NCBI GenBank assembly: GCA_022414725.1
Contig: CM039463.1
Coordinates: 24,489,707-24,553,706 of the forward strand
DNA: 64,000 bases
Source: Microglena sp. YARC
Lineage: Eukaryota; Chlorophyta; Chlorophyceae; Chlamydomonadales; Chlamydomonadaceae
Reading direction: 5' to 3'
The notes beneath the pieces were generated by a model. The model had not been told where the DNA came from and searched no databases. It saw only the letters and a list, made by a program, of their open reading frames with translations. The first letter of the stretch is position 1; every line of letters begins with the position of its first letter. Positions 50,701 through 58,919 of this stretch are shown here, in pieces. A program made the position numbers and the translations under genes.

Positions 50701-53218
50701 CAGCACCCAGGGCGCCACTGGCAGCCTCATGAAGTGAAGTACATGAGCACCACAAGGAGTTTTTCAACATCAATACAGTGAAGGGTTTAAGACAAGTCCT
50801 AGGCAGCGTCGCAAGCGACACGGAAGATTGGCGGGGAGTGTTGGCAACAAAATCGAGCGGAATGGAGCCAGTTAGTTAAGAGACCGTTGACTGACGTGTC
50901 AGGCTTCGCCTCGGTCGCACATAGGTCACACAAACAAACAAACAACAGATTGAAGGCCATAAAAGTGTTTCTTTCATTTAGCCCCTCCTAGTTATCTGGA
51001 GTTGATCTTATTATCTGGAGTTGATCTTATTATCTGGAGTTGATCTTATTATCTGGAGTTGATCTTATTATCTGGAGTTGATCTCATTTACCCCTCCTAG
51101 TGATCTGGAGTTGATCTTATCTGGAGTTGATCTAGATTGTTGAAGGTTAGGAATCCCTTTAGACAATTTAGCTACCTACGGTCAGTAATATGGGCTCATA
51201 TGACATACAAATAGGGACCAGCATATCATATGATGCTGGCCGAAGCAGAGTATGATATCATATGAAATCATGCAAACTGCATCATATGATATTGTATATA
51301 AATGGTAACTTTAGCCCAGTCAAACTGCCGGCATCATATGATATCATATGATGACATGATATTCATAGGCTGACATATATTATATTATATTATATTATAT
51401 ACTATATTAAATATTCATATGCTGACATATATTAAATATTCATATGCTGACATGTATTATATATAAATAAGCTGACATATATTAAATATTCATATGCTGA
51501 CATATGTTATATATTCAAATGCTGACATAGATTATCTATTCATATGCTGGTACATATTAAACATTCATATGCTGACATATATTATCAAAAAAGACCCGCG
51601 TATTAATATGCTGGCACATAATATCAAACAAGACCAACTTATTCATATACTGACATCTATTATATTATATATTAATATGCTGACATATAATATCAAGAAG
51701 ACCTATATATTCATAGGCTGTCAGGGCTGGCATATAAATATATAATATCAAAGAAGACCCACATATTTTAATAGGCTGTCAGGGCTGGCATATGATATCA
51801 AAAAGACCCACATATTCGTAGGCTGTCAGGGCTGGCATGAGCAAGTGACCGAGGCCCATATCCCACGATGTACTCCCTGGCACTCCCAACTGGTTGTGCC
51901 TGTGCGTTGTCAGGTGCTCCCGCACAACACTCTCCAGCCTAGCTTCGAGCTCTTGCATGTGGGATGGGAGGTAGGGTGGTGCAGCAAGTTCGATCCCAGA
52001 CCTGCCGTGGATGAAACAGTTTAGTCAGTCAGTCAGTCAGTCAGTCAGTCAGTCAGTCAGTCAGTCAGTCAGTCAGTCAGTCAGTCAGTTAATCAGTCAG
52101 TCAGTCAGTCAGTCAGTCAGTCAGTTAATCAGTCAGTCAGTCAGTCAGTCAGTCAGTCAGTCAGTCAGTCAGTCAGTCAGTCAGTCAGTTAATCAGTCAG
52201 TCAGTCAGTCAGTCAGTTAATCAGTCAGTCAGTCTGTCTGTAAGTTGGTTAGTTGGTTAATCAGTAAGTCAGCCAGTCAGTTAATTAGTCAATTAGTCAG
52301 TCTGTCAGTTGGTTTATCAGTTAGTCAGCCAGTCAGTTAGTCAGTTAGTTGGTCAGCCAGTGAGTCAGTCCGTCAGTCAGTTAGTTAGTCCATCAGTCTG
52401 TCTGTTAGTTAGTCCATCAGTCAGTCAGTTAGTTAGTCCATCAGTCAGTCAGTTAGTTAGTCCATCAGTCAGTCAGTTAGTATGTACATCAGTCAGTCAG
52501 TTAGTTAGTCCATCAGTCAGTCAGTTAGTTAGTCCATCAGTCAGTCAGTTAGTTAGTCCATCAGTCAGTCAGTTAGTATGTACATCAGTCAGTTAGTTAG
52601 TCCACCAGTCAGTCAGTTAGTTAGTCCATCAGTCAGTCAGTTAGTTAGTCCATCAGTCAGTCAGTTAGTTAGTCCATCAGTCAGTCAGTTAGTTAGTCCA
52701 TCAGCCAGTCAGGTGCTCACGCACAACACTCTCCAGCCTGGCTTCAAGCTCTTGCATGTTATGATGATGGGAGGTAGGGTGGTGCAGCAAGTTCGATCGC
52801 AGACCTGCTGTGGAACACACAGTCAGTCAGCCAGTCAGTCAGGCAGTCAGTCATTTAGTCTGTAGGTTGGTCAGTTTGTAAGTTGGTTAATCAATTAGTC
52901 AGCCAGCCAGCTAGTCAGTTAGTCGGTCAATTAGTCTGTCAGTCAGTTAGTCCATCAGTCAGATAGTTAGTCAGCCAGTCAGTGGATCAGTCAGTTTGTC
53001 TGTCAGTTAGTCAGATAGCGAGTCAGCCAGTCAATCAGTCAGCCAGTCAGTCAGGTGCTCGCACACAACACTCACCAGCCTGGCTTTGATCACTTCAATG
53101 TGGGATGGGAGGTAGGGGGATGCAGCAGGTTTGATTGCAGACCTCCCGTGGATGACACAGTTAGTCGGTTAGTCAGCCAGCCAGCCAGTCAGTCAGTCAT
53201 TCAGTCAATTGGTTAATC

Positions 53219-53249
<31 letters not shown>

Positions 53250-54111
53250 CTGCCAGTTGGTTAATCAAGCAGTCAGTCAAAGACAAGCCCTCTGCACAAC
53301 ATCTGTTTGTGTGTTTGTGATGGGAGGGGTGGGGGGAGGGTCTTCCAACCATCCTCAAAATCAAATACTATCGCACCATGAGGGGCCTGCCACGTCATTT
53401 GGCTCAACCGCCAACTGTCTCCAGAGTGTCGGCTCCTCAAGAACAAATGATGAGCTGGCGGCTGTGTCATCCTGCTGACAGCTGGCGAACAACTTCTGGT
53501 GGTTGAACACACATGCAACTGACATGTATGGCCAATCGTGGGCATCGGTCGGCAAATAACGAAGCCCTAGCAAAGGAAACACAAGCATGCATTAGTTATT
53601 CAGTGATACAGTGATGAGAATGTGTGACACACATGCAAATACCGAAGCCCTAGCAAATCAAACACAAGCATGCATTACTTATAAAGTGAAACAGTGATGA
53701 GAATGTGTGATACACATGCAAATACCGAAGCCCTAACAAATCAAACACAACCGTGCATTACTTATAAAGTGATGAGAATGTGTGATACACATGCAAATAA
53801 CGAAGCCCTAGCAAGTCAAACACAAGCATGCATTACTTATACAGTGAAACAGTGATGAGAATTTGTGATACACATGCAAATAACAAAGCCCTAGCAAATC
53901 AAACGCAAGCATGCATTACTTATACTGTGATGAGAATGTGTGATACACATGCAAATAACGAAGCCCTAGCAAATCAAACACAACCGTGCATTAGTTATAC
54001 AGCCATACAGAGGTACAGTGATGATGATGCCAATTGCATTTTTCCTGGTGCCCTACTGGACTCCAAATGCGCCCGCAGCTTGACGGAGCTAAGGGGGACT
54101 TATGAGCATCA

Positions 54112-54191
<80 letters not shown>

Positions 54192-57100
54192 TTTGAAAGT
54201 GATGAGAATGTGTGATACACCTGCGACAGACATGTATGTCTAATTGTGGGCATCTGTCAGCAAATAGCAAAGCAAATGGCAAAGCAAACAAAAGCATGCA
54301 TTAGTTAAAAATAAATAAATAAATAAATAAAAAAAGCTAAGCCCTGGCAAAGCAAACAAAAGCATGCATTAGTTATAATTAAATAAATAAATAAATAAAT
54401 ACAAATAAAAAGCAAAGCCCTGGCAAAGCAAACAAAACCACGCATTATTTGTAAATAGAGAACGGTAATATGATATCATTTGCTATCATGTCATCATATG
54501 ATGTCCCAGCAGTCTGACTAAGCTACAGTTACCATTTGTATACACTATCATATCATGCAGCATGGATTTGGTCAACATCATATGATATACCGGTCCCGAG
54601 CTATACAGTGATAAGAATGTGTGATACACATGCAGCAGACATGTAGGACCAATTGCAGGCATATGTCGGAAAATAGCAAAGCCCTGGCATCACAAACAAA
54701 ACCACGCATTAGTTATACACTGCATCCATTCATCTAACCATGCATCTATCCATGCATACTACTGCTCCTCCTCCAACCAGCTGACTCTCCCTTCAACCTT
54801 ATATGTCAAATAAAAGGGCCCTGACGACCTCCCAAATTACCAGTCCCCATGGTCCCTGTCACAATAGCACTGCAGCACGAACCCAGGCCTCCCAAATTAC
54901 CAGTCCACATGGTCCCTGTCACTGTAGCACTGCAGCCCGAACCCAGGCCCCCCAAATTATAGGTCCACATGGTCCCTGTCACTGTAGCACTGTAGCACGA
55001 ACTCAGGCCCCCCAAATTAACGGTCCACATGGTCCCTGTCACAGTAGCACTGCAGCACGAACCCAGGCCCCCAAAATTATAGGTCCACATAGTCCCTGTC
55101 ACTGAAGCAGTGTAGCACAAACTCAGGGCCCCCGTCGGTAAAATAATTGTATGGTGTTCAGTGCACGCACCAGTGGCAAGCTCCCACTAACAAGTCTCAG
55201 CAATGGCACCTCTAATTAACACCCACATATGGCCTGCTCTACTCATCACTTGACCCACAACAACCCATGCATACATCTATCTATCTATCCATACTACTGC
55301 TCCTCCTCCTACTACTACTACTACCAGCTAACACGCACCAGTGGCAGGCTCCCAGAAGCAAGGCTCAGCAAAGGCTGCTCTAGTAAGCACCCACATATGG
55401 CCTGCTCTACTCAGCAGTCGACCCACAACAACGCATGCATACATATATCCATCCACACTACAACTGCTCCTCCTCCTACCAGCTAACACGCACCAGTGGC
55501 AGGCTCCCAGAAGCAAGGCTCAGCGAAGGCTCCTCTAGTAACCACCCACATATGGCCTGCACCGCTCAGCAGTCGACCCACAACAATCCATGCATCCAAT
55601 CCAAAGCCTAGAAGCAGACTGCAAAGCAAGACAGCCCTCTCCTCCTGAATTACATCAAGTACAGGTCAATTTTTCTTTCAAATCTGAAAGTGGGCCTTTT
55701 CTAGCTTTAAGGTCTCCTCCAGGGACAGCGTTTTAGTGCCTCTTAGGGCTTTTCATAGCTTTTTGTAGCCTTTTAGGGCCATTTAGGGCAAACAAACAAA
55801 AAAGTTTTTTCTAGCAATATTTTCGCATAAATTGGGTCTGCAAAGCAAGACAGCCCTCTCCTCCTGCATCGCATCAAGTACAGGTGTATGTGTGTTTGTG
55901 TGTTTATGTTTGTATGTGTGTACAGATGTTTGCATGCGTGTGTATGTAAGTGTGTACATATGAATGTATGCATGCATGTACTAGTAGGGTAGCCCGTGTG
56001 GCCATTCCCCTCCCCCTCCCACCCACACAAACTTCCCCAAGGACAATTTAGGATCTGAGTTTGTTACAAGTACAGATGTATGTATGTATGTATGTATGCA
56101 TGTGTGTAGGAATGTATGTATGTATGTATGTATGTATGTATGTATGTATGTATGTATGTATGCATGCATGTATGTATATATGCATGTTTGTATGCATGTA
56201 TGTGTGTTTGTATTGGGCACATAGCTGCTTTGTTCATTCTGCTTGTTGCACTGCCTTATCTTGCTTGCAACCTGCCACCTAAATGCGTGTATATATGTAT
56301 TTATGTATGCATGTATGTCTTTATGCATTTATATATGCATGTATTTATGCCACAATGTAAACTGTACCTGCACTGCTTCCGCAGAGTCTCGGCTCACAGT
56401 GCTTTCAACCTGAGGACCCACCAGTTTTTTTTTTGTGCGACCCGTCGCCAAATCGGCGACCCAGGGGCGACCACCGTGCGACGCTCAGGTGTGCGAGTTT
56501 AAGGCGAAGTCGGCCCTTGTTCGCCACAAATGCGACCGCGAGTAAGTGATGTCCGACCCACGGGGTGAAAGTACTTTCAAGTACTTTCAACCTGTACTGC
56601 CCCGTGGTTCCTCAGGTTGTGAACTAGATAAATAAATGCCCTATCCTCATGCATTCATGCATACATAAGTAAATGCATTGATAAATAAATAGCACGCCTT
56701 ATTACTTATCCTCCTGGATTGAGTTGGAAGTGGACTAGATTAAAGCTATTCAAGGTGCGGGTGCTGATGATACAAAAGTAGTACGCCTTATTACAAGGCA
56801 AGAGGTTGAGGGGGGCAGCTCGTTCGCTTGCACTGGGGCAATGTGGGGATGGAGGGTTAGTTGTGGTGGTGTGTGGGGGATATGGTGTGTGACGGGGTGA
56901 TATGGTGTGTGAGTGTGTGTTTTGGTGTGTGTATGTGTGAGGGGGGCCATGGGGGGATGGGGAGGGGGGGGTGGGGGGGTACCGGTGGTGATGCGTGTGG
57001 TGGTGGTAGGGGAATGGGGGAATAGGATGCTATTAAACGCCCACCTTGCAAGCACTCCCACAGGCAAGTACAGTGTGCAGTCGAGACCAACATGCAGCGC

Positions 57101-58245
57101 TGTCTCCAAAGCCTCCCGGGGGTGAAAGGATGATGGGGGGATGTTGCTGGAAGTGGTGGTGGTGTGTGGCGTATGTGGGGGGATAGGGGATGTGTGTGTG
57201 TGTGTGTGTGTGGTGGAAGGGGGTAATGTGGAGGTGGGGGTGTGTGTGGTGCTGTGTGTGGTGTGTGTGGTGGTGGTAGGGGAATGGGGGAATAGGATGC
57301 TATTAAACGCTCACCTTGCAAGCACTCCCGCATGCAAGTACAGTGTGCAGTCGAGACCAACATGCAGCGCTGTCTCCAAAGCCTCCCGGTGGTGGTGGGA
57401 CGATGGGACGGTGGTGCTGGAGGTGGTGGTGGTGTGTGTGGCATATGTGGGGGGGATAGGAGGATGTGTGTGTGGGGGGGGGCTAATGTGGAGGTGGTGG
57501 TGTGTGTGGTTCTGTGTGTGGTGGTGGTAGGGGGATGGGGGAATAGTATGGTTTTAAACGCTCACCTTGCAAGCACGCCCGCATGCAAGTACGGTGTGCA
57601 GTCGAGACCAACATGCAGCACTGTCTCCAAAGCCTCCCGGTGGTGGTGGGACGATGGGGGGATGTCGCTGGAGGTGGTGGTGGTGTGTGTGGGATATGGG
57701 GGTAATGGGGTAATGTGTGTGTGTGGTGGTGGTGGAAGGGGGTAATGTGGAGGTGGGGGTGTGTGTGGTGCTGTGTGTGGTGTGTGTGGTGGTGGTAGGG
57801 GAATGGGGGAATAGGATGCTATTAAACGCTCACCTTGCGAGCACTCCCGCTTGCAAGTACAGTGTGCAGTCGAGACCAACATGCAGCTCTGTCTCCAAAG
57901 CCTCCCGGTGGTGGTGGGACGATGGGACGGTGGTGCTGGAGGTGGTGGTGGTGTGTGTGGCATATGTGGGGGGATAGGAGGATGTGTGTGTGTGGGGGGG
58001 GGGAGGGGGGGGGTAATGTGGAGGTGGTGGTGTGTTGTGGTGCTGTGTGTGGTGGTAGCGGGAATGGGGGAATAGTATGGTATTAAACACTCACCTTGCA
58101 AGCACTCCCACATGCAAGTACGGTGTGCAGTCGAGACCAACATTCGGCGCTGTCTCCCGAGCCTCCAACCATTCCCCCGCTGGGTAGGTTCCCTCCTGCA
58201 TCGTCGTCTCGGTCACGTAACAAGCTTATGTAGTATGCAGCATGC
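47646..58245 (-). CDS. CEP76: CEP76-like centrosomal/centriolar protein, six C-terminal exons
   Basis: CEP76 restrains centriole duplication in animals and is widespread in ciliated organisms. Exons (minus): 58245-58095, 55644-55494, 53566-53377, 52001-51812, 50077-49919, 47771-47646 (TAA at 47646). All junctions keep phase (0, 1, 2, 0, 0). Motifs in order match the transglutaminase-like C-terminal half: CWSRLHTVLACG; EERAVLLCSLLLGFGLDAW; GHMWVVTRG and CFWEPATG; SVACVFNHQKLFASCQ; LGHLLMPALTAYE; AAGNEEFQQGIKRAVPLG with FKGFP; VVPYPEGIFSIWVMLAVKYK. A further exon ending at 63093 (FFCETATAGPLSPHPK, donor GTAGTT) may belong to it; the N-terminal half with the C2 domain is not seen and probably lies beyond the window. 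Every exon has amplified copies of an edge in neighbouring introns. The name rests on motif order recalled, not on a search. Confidence 0.85.
47866..48005 (-). repeat. Dispersed repeat R1 (minus copy) with a GGGCCCTGAGTACA tail
   Basis: GTTACAGTCCAGGGGTAGGC to ACCGACGGGGGCCCTGAGTA. The tail CAAGTCAAGAAAGGGGGCCC is then repeated three times to about 48130. Confidence 0.78.
48159..48328. mobile_element. M1 foldback MITE (copy 6)
   Basis: GGCTACGCATGGCACCTTCC and AGCTGCCTAGAAGCTGCTACG ends, in the last intron of the CEP76-like gene. A 14-base C-run follows. Confidence 0.75.
48470..48560 (+). repeat. Dispersed repeat R8
   Basis: GCCTTATTACGAGGC, GGGGGCCAGCCCGTTTGCTT and CACTGGGGCCA also occur at 49205-49300 and 56780-56850, with weaker pieces at 30985-31030 and 40880-40935. 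Confidence 0.7.
48613..48826 (+). mobile_element. M2 MITE (copy 6), internally duplicated
   Basis: TCTGACTAGGCTAAAGCTA appears twice (48640 and 48714), so one copy has a duplicated left half. Ends TTCAGGTCCCTATAA. Confidence 0.75.
48850..49400. repeat. Two diverged copies of an intron segment including an exon-end copy
   Basis: GTGTGGAGCGGGCTTGTC and CAACAATGGCCTGT occur near 48872 and 49311. CCCACATGAGGGCCTTCACA at about 49156 is, on the minus strand, a fifth diverged copy of the exon end VKAIVKALMWEDQ. The segment ATTGGCGGAGTGTGTTGGCAACG (48955) recurs at 50832. Confidence 0.6.
49500..49965 (-). repeat. About 138-bp array of copies of a CEP76-like exon end and donor
   Basis: After the exon ending at 49919 (VQAILKALIEEEQ|GTATG), copies follow with ends near 49780, 49642 and 49507. 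Each reads SVQAI-KALI-EEQ; two keep GTATG. The spacers share GTTTAGGGTTTAGATAC and ACACATGGTTCAATGGTTG, so the unit is the exon end plus intron. Confidence 0.82.
50100..50470 (+). repeat. Purine-rich (GGGGAGA)n tract
   Basis: 370 bases of GAGGGGAGAGG-type repeats with GGTTAGAGGAGAGG punctuation; almost pure purine on the plus strand. Confidence 0.9.
50537..50821 (-). repeat. Partial copy of the CEP76-like GNEEF exon
   Basis: The minus frame contains HEAASGALGAGNAELQQG, a diverged copy of the exon starting at 50077 (EAASGALAAGNEEFQQG), upstream of it in the intron. The remaining frame is repeat sequence (AACACCATCACC). Confidence 0.7.
50978..51150 (+). repeat. 18-bp TTATCTGGAGTTGATC-type tandem repeat
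   Basis: Seven units of TTATCTGGAGTTGATC plus two bases, one interrupted by CATTTACCCCTCCTAG. Confidence 0.85.
51222..51367 (-). mobile_element. M2 MITE (copy 7, right end lost)
   Basis: TAGGGACCAGCATATCATAT, then TTTAGCCCAGTCAAACTGC and CATATGATGACATGATAT; the right end has merged into the AT-rich array at 51370. Confidence 0.72.
51375..51840 (-). repeat. AT-rich array derived from the end and donor of a CEP76-like exon
   Basis: On the minus strand the exon end GCCAGCCCTGACAGCCTACG and donor GTGGGTCTTTTTGATATCAT (exon end 51812) recur as GCCAGCCCTGACAGCCTATT...GTGGGTCTTC and then, more decayed, as GTCAGCATATTAATA...GGTCTTTTTTGATAAT about a dozen times. Decay increases with distance from the exon. 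Confidence 0.72.
52022..53290 (+). repeat. (CAGT)n microsatellite blocks enclosing two extra copies of a CEP76-like exon
   Basis: TCAGTCAG and TTAGTTAGTCCATCAG blocks fill 52022-52705, 52815-53045 and 53160-53285. Between them, 52706-52808 and 53050-53158 are copies of the exon start at 52001 (minus: IELAAPPYLPSHMQELEARL), so this exon exists three times. The second copy reads LEARLESVVREHL well; the third is more decayed. Frames of VSQS repeats are artefacts. Confidence 0.85.
53575..54010 (-). repeat. About 80-bp array of the acceptor side of a CEP76-like exon
   Basis: Units with AACGAAGCCCTAGCAAATCA recur at 53644, 53727, 53802, 53885 and 53960. On the minus strand each reads TTTGCTAG|GGCTTCGTTATTTGC, the 3' splice site and first 15 bases of the exon starting at 53566. 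Larger copies reaching GCCCACAAT / ACATACATGTC are at 54225-54290 and 54632-54690. Confidence 0.8.
54032..54187 (+). repeat. Dispersed repeat R2 (copy 3), then poly(C) and (CA)n
   Basis: TTTTTCCTGGTGCCCTACTG to AAGGGGGACTTATGAGCATC, followed by a run of 43 C (about 54114-54156) and 15 CA units. Confidence 0.82.
54456..54598 (+). mobile_element. M2 MITE (copy 8)
   Basis: TAGAGAACGGTAATATGAT to ATGATATACCGGTCCC; the centre has CAGTCTGACTAAGCTACAG. It sits within the CEP76-like intron array. Confidence 0.75.
54828..55110 (+). repeat. 60-bp tandem repeat, 5 copies
   Basis: Units with CCCCAAATTA, GGTCCACATGGTCCCTGTCA and GCACTGCAGCACGAACCCAG. It runs directly into an R1 fragment at 55124. Confidence 0.88.
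55170..55610 (-). repeat. Three copies of a CEP76-like exon 3' half with donor
   Basis: The true exon end (55494) reads GHMWVVTRGAFAEPCFWEPA; copies at about 55335-55440 (AGHMWVLTRAAFAEPCFWEPA) and 55175-55250 (decayed) follow downstream on the minus strand. The first copy keeps GTGCGTGTTAGCTGGTAG, so its donor is intact and its frame open. Confidence 0.85.
55665..55880 (-). repeat. R3 insertion bracketed by a duplicated exon start
   Basis: R3 (TTTCAAATCTGAAAGTGGGC to TTTTCGCATAAATTGGGTC) lies between the exon start at 55644 and a second copy of the same start at about 55838-55880 (minus: ATGCAG|GAGGAGAGGGCTGTC). R3 probably inserted between two copies, or was part of a duplicated unit. Confidence 0.72.
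56070..56350 (+). repeat. (TGTA)n microsatellite, interrupted
   Basis: TGTATGTATG tracts at 56078-56205 and 56290-56350 around 80 bases of unique sequence. That sequence reads on the minus strand WQVASKIRQCNKQNEQSS behind TTTAG|GTGG, a weak exon candidate not joined to the gene model. Confidence 0.85.
56372..56414 (-). other. Possible 40-bp micro-exon
   Basis: On the minus strand CTCAG|GTTGAAAGCACTGTG...GCAGTGCAG|GTACAG reads VESTVSRDSAEAVQ between acceptor- and donor-like sites. It could be a microexon, but the phase-matched CEP76-like chain does not need it. Confidence 0.25.
57000..58150 (-). repeat. About 265-bp array: five copies of a CEP76-like exon 3' half with intact donors
   Basis: Downstream of the exon ending at 58095 lie copies ending near 57834, 57568, 57313 and 57040. 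Each contains AGACAGCGCTGCATGTTGG, TCGAGTC or TCGACTGCACAC, and CTTGCAAG|GTGAGCG (GTGGGCG in the last). The rest of each unit is GTGGTGGTGGTG and GTGTGTGTG sequence. Copies are well conserved. Confidence 0.85.
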
Positions 58246-58262
58246 CTGAGATTGAACAGCCC

Positions 58263-58560
58263 GGGGGGGGGGGGGGGGGGGGGGGGGTGATAGGTGTGTG
58301 TGTAGGATAAGGGGGGGATTAGGATGATATGGTGTGCGTGTGTGTGTAGGTAGGTTCACTCCTGAATCGTCGTCTCGGTCACGTAACAAGCTAATGTAAT
58401 ATGCAGCATGCCTGCGATTGAACAGCCCGGGGGGAGGGGGGGGGGGATGATAGGTGTGTGTGTAGGTAGGTTCACTCCTGAATCGTCATCTCGGTCACGT
58501 AACAAGCTAATGTAATATGCAGCATACCTGCGATTGTTCAGCCCGGGGGGGGAGGGATGA
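58263..58560 (-). repeat. Poly(G) and two extra copies of a CEP76-like exon start
   Basis: Upstream of the exon start at 58245, copies near 58355-58425 and 58465-58545 read AAYYISLLRDRDDDSGVNLP behind AATCGCAG and keep the acceptor AG. A run of 25 G (58263-58287) lies between. The exon 5' half is thus present three times and its 3' half five times. Confidence 0.85.
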
Positions 58561-58919
58561 TGTGGTATGTGTGGGATAAGGGGGGGGAATGGGATGATGT
58601 GGTGTGTGTGGAATAAGGGGGGGAATGGGCTGATATGGTGTGTGTGTGGGGTGGGGTGTGGGGTGTGGGGGGATGGGATGGTGTGTGTGGCGGGGATACG
58701 AGGGGGCATGGGATACTGCGGTGTGTGTGTTGGGGTGATATGGTGTGTGCAGTGGTGGGGTGGGGGGAGGGGGGGACGCCCGCTTTCAGTGTTGTTGCGT
58801 AGCCAATACATGGCGGAGGGCGGGGGATTCAGGGGGTTCATGCCTCGCCATGCAACGACGATAGACACAGTGGAGATACGTTCTCTGAAAAAACAATGGG
58901 GGGGGGGGGGGGGGGGGGG
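58560..58919 (+). repeat. GT/GGGATG-rich tract and poly(G)
   Basis: GGGGGGAATGGGATGATGTG-type repeats, then about 100 unique bases (58785-58885; on the minus strand a TTTTTTCAG acceptor-like site, no secure exon), then about 20 G. Confidence 0.75.

Noticed and set aside
56405..56590. 61-codon minus frame near ACCCGTCGCCAAATCGGCG
   Set aside because: It lies on a dispersed repeat (GGGTGAAAGTACTTTC) with palindromic GCGACC words; no splice sites fit the CEP76-like chain.
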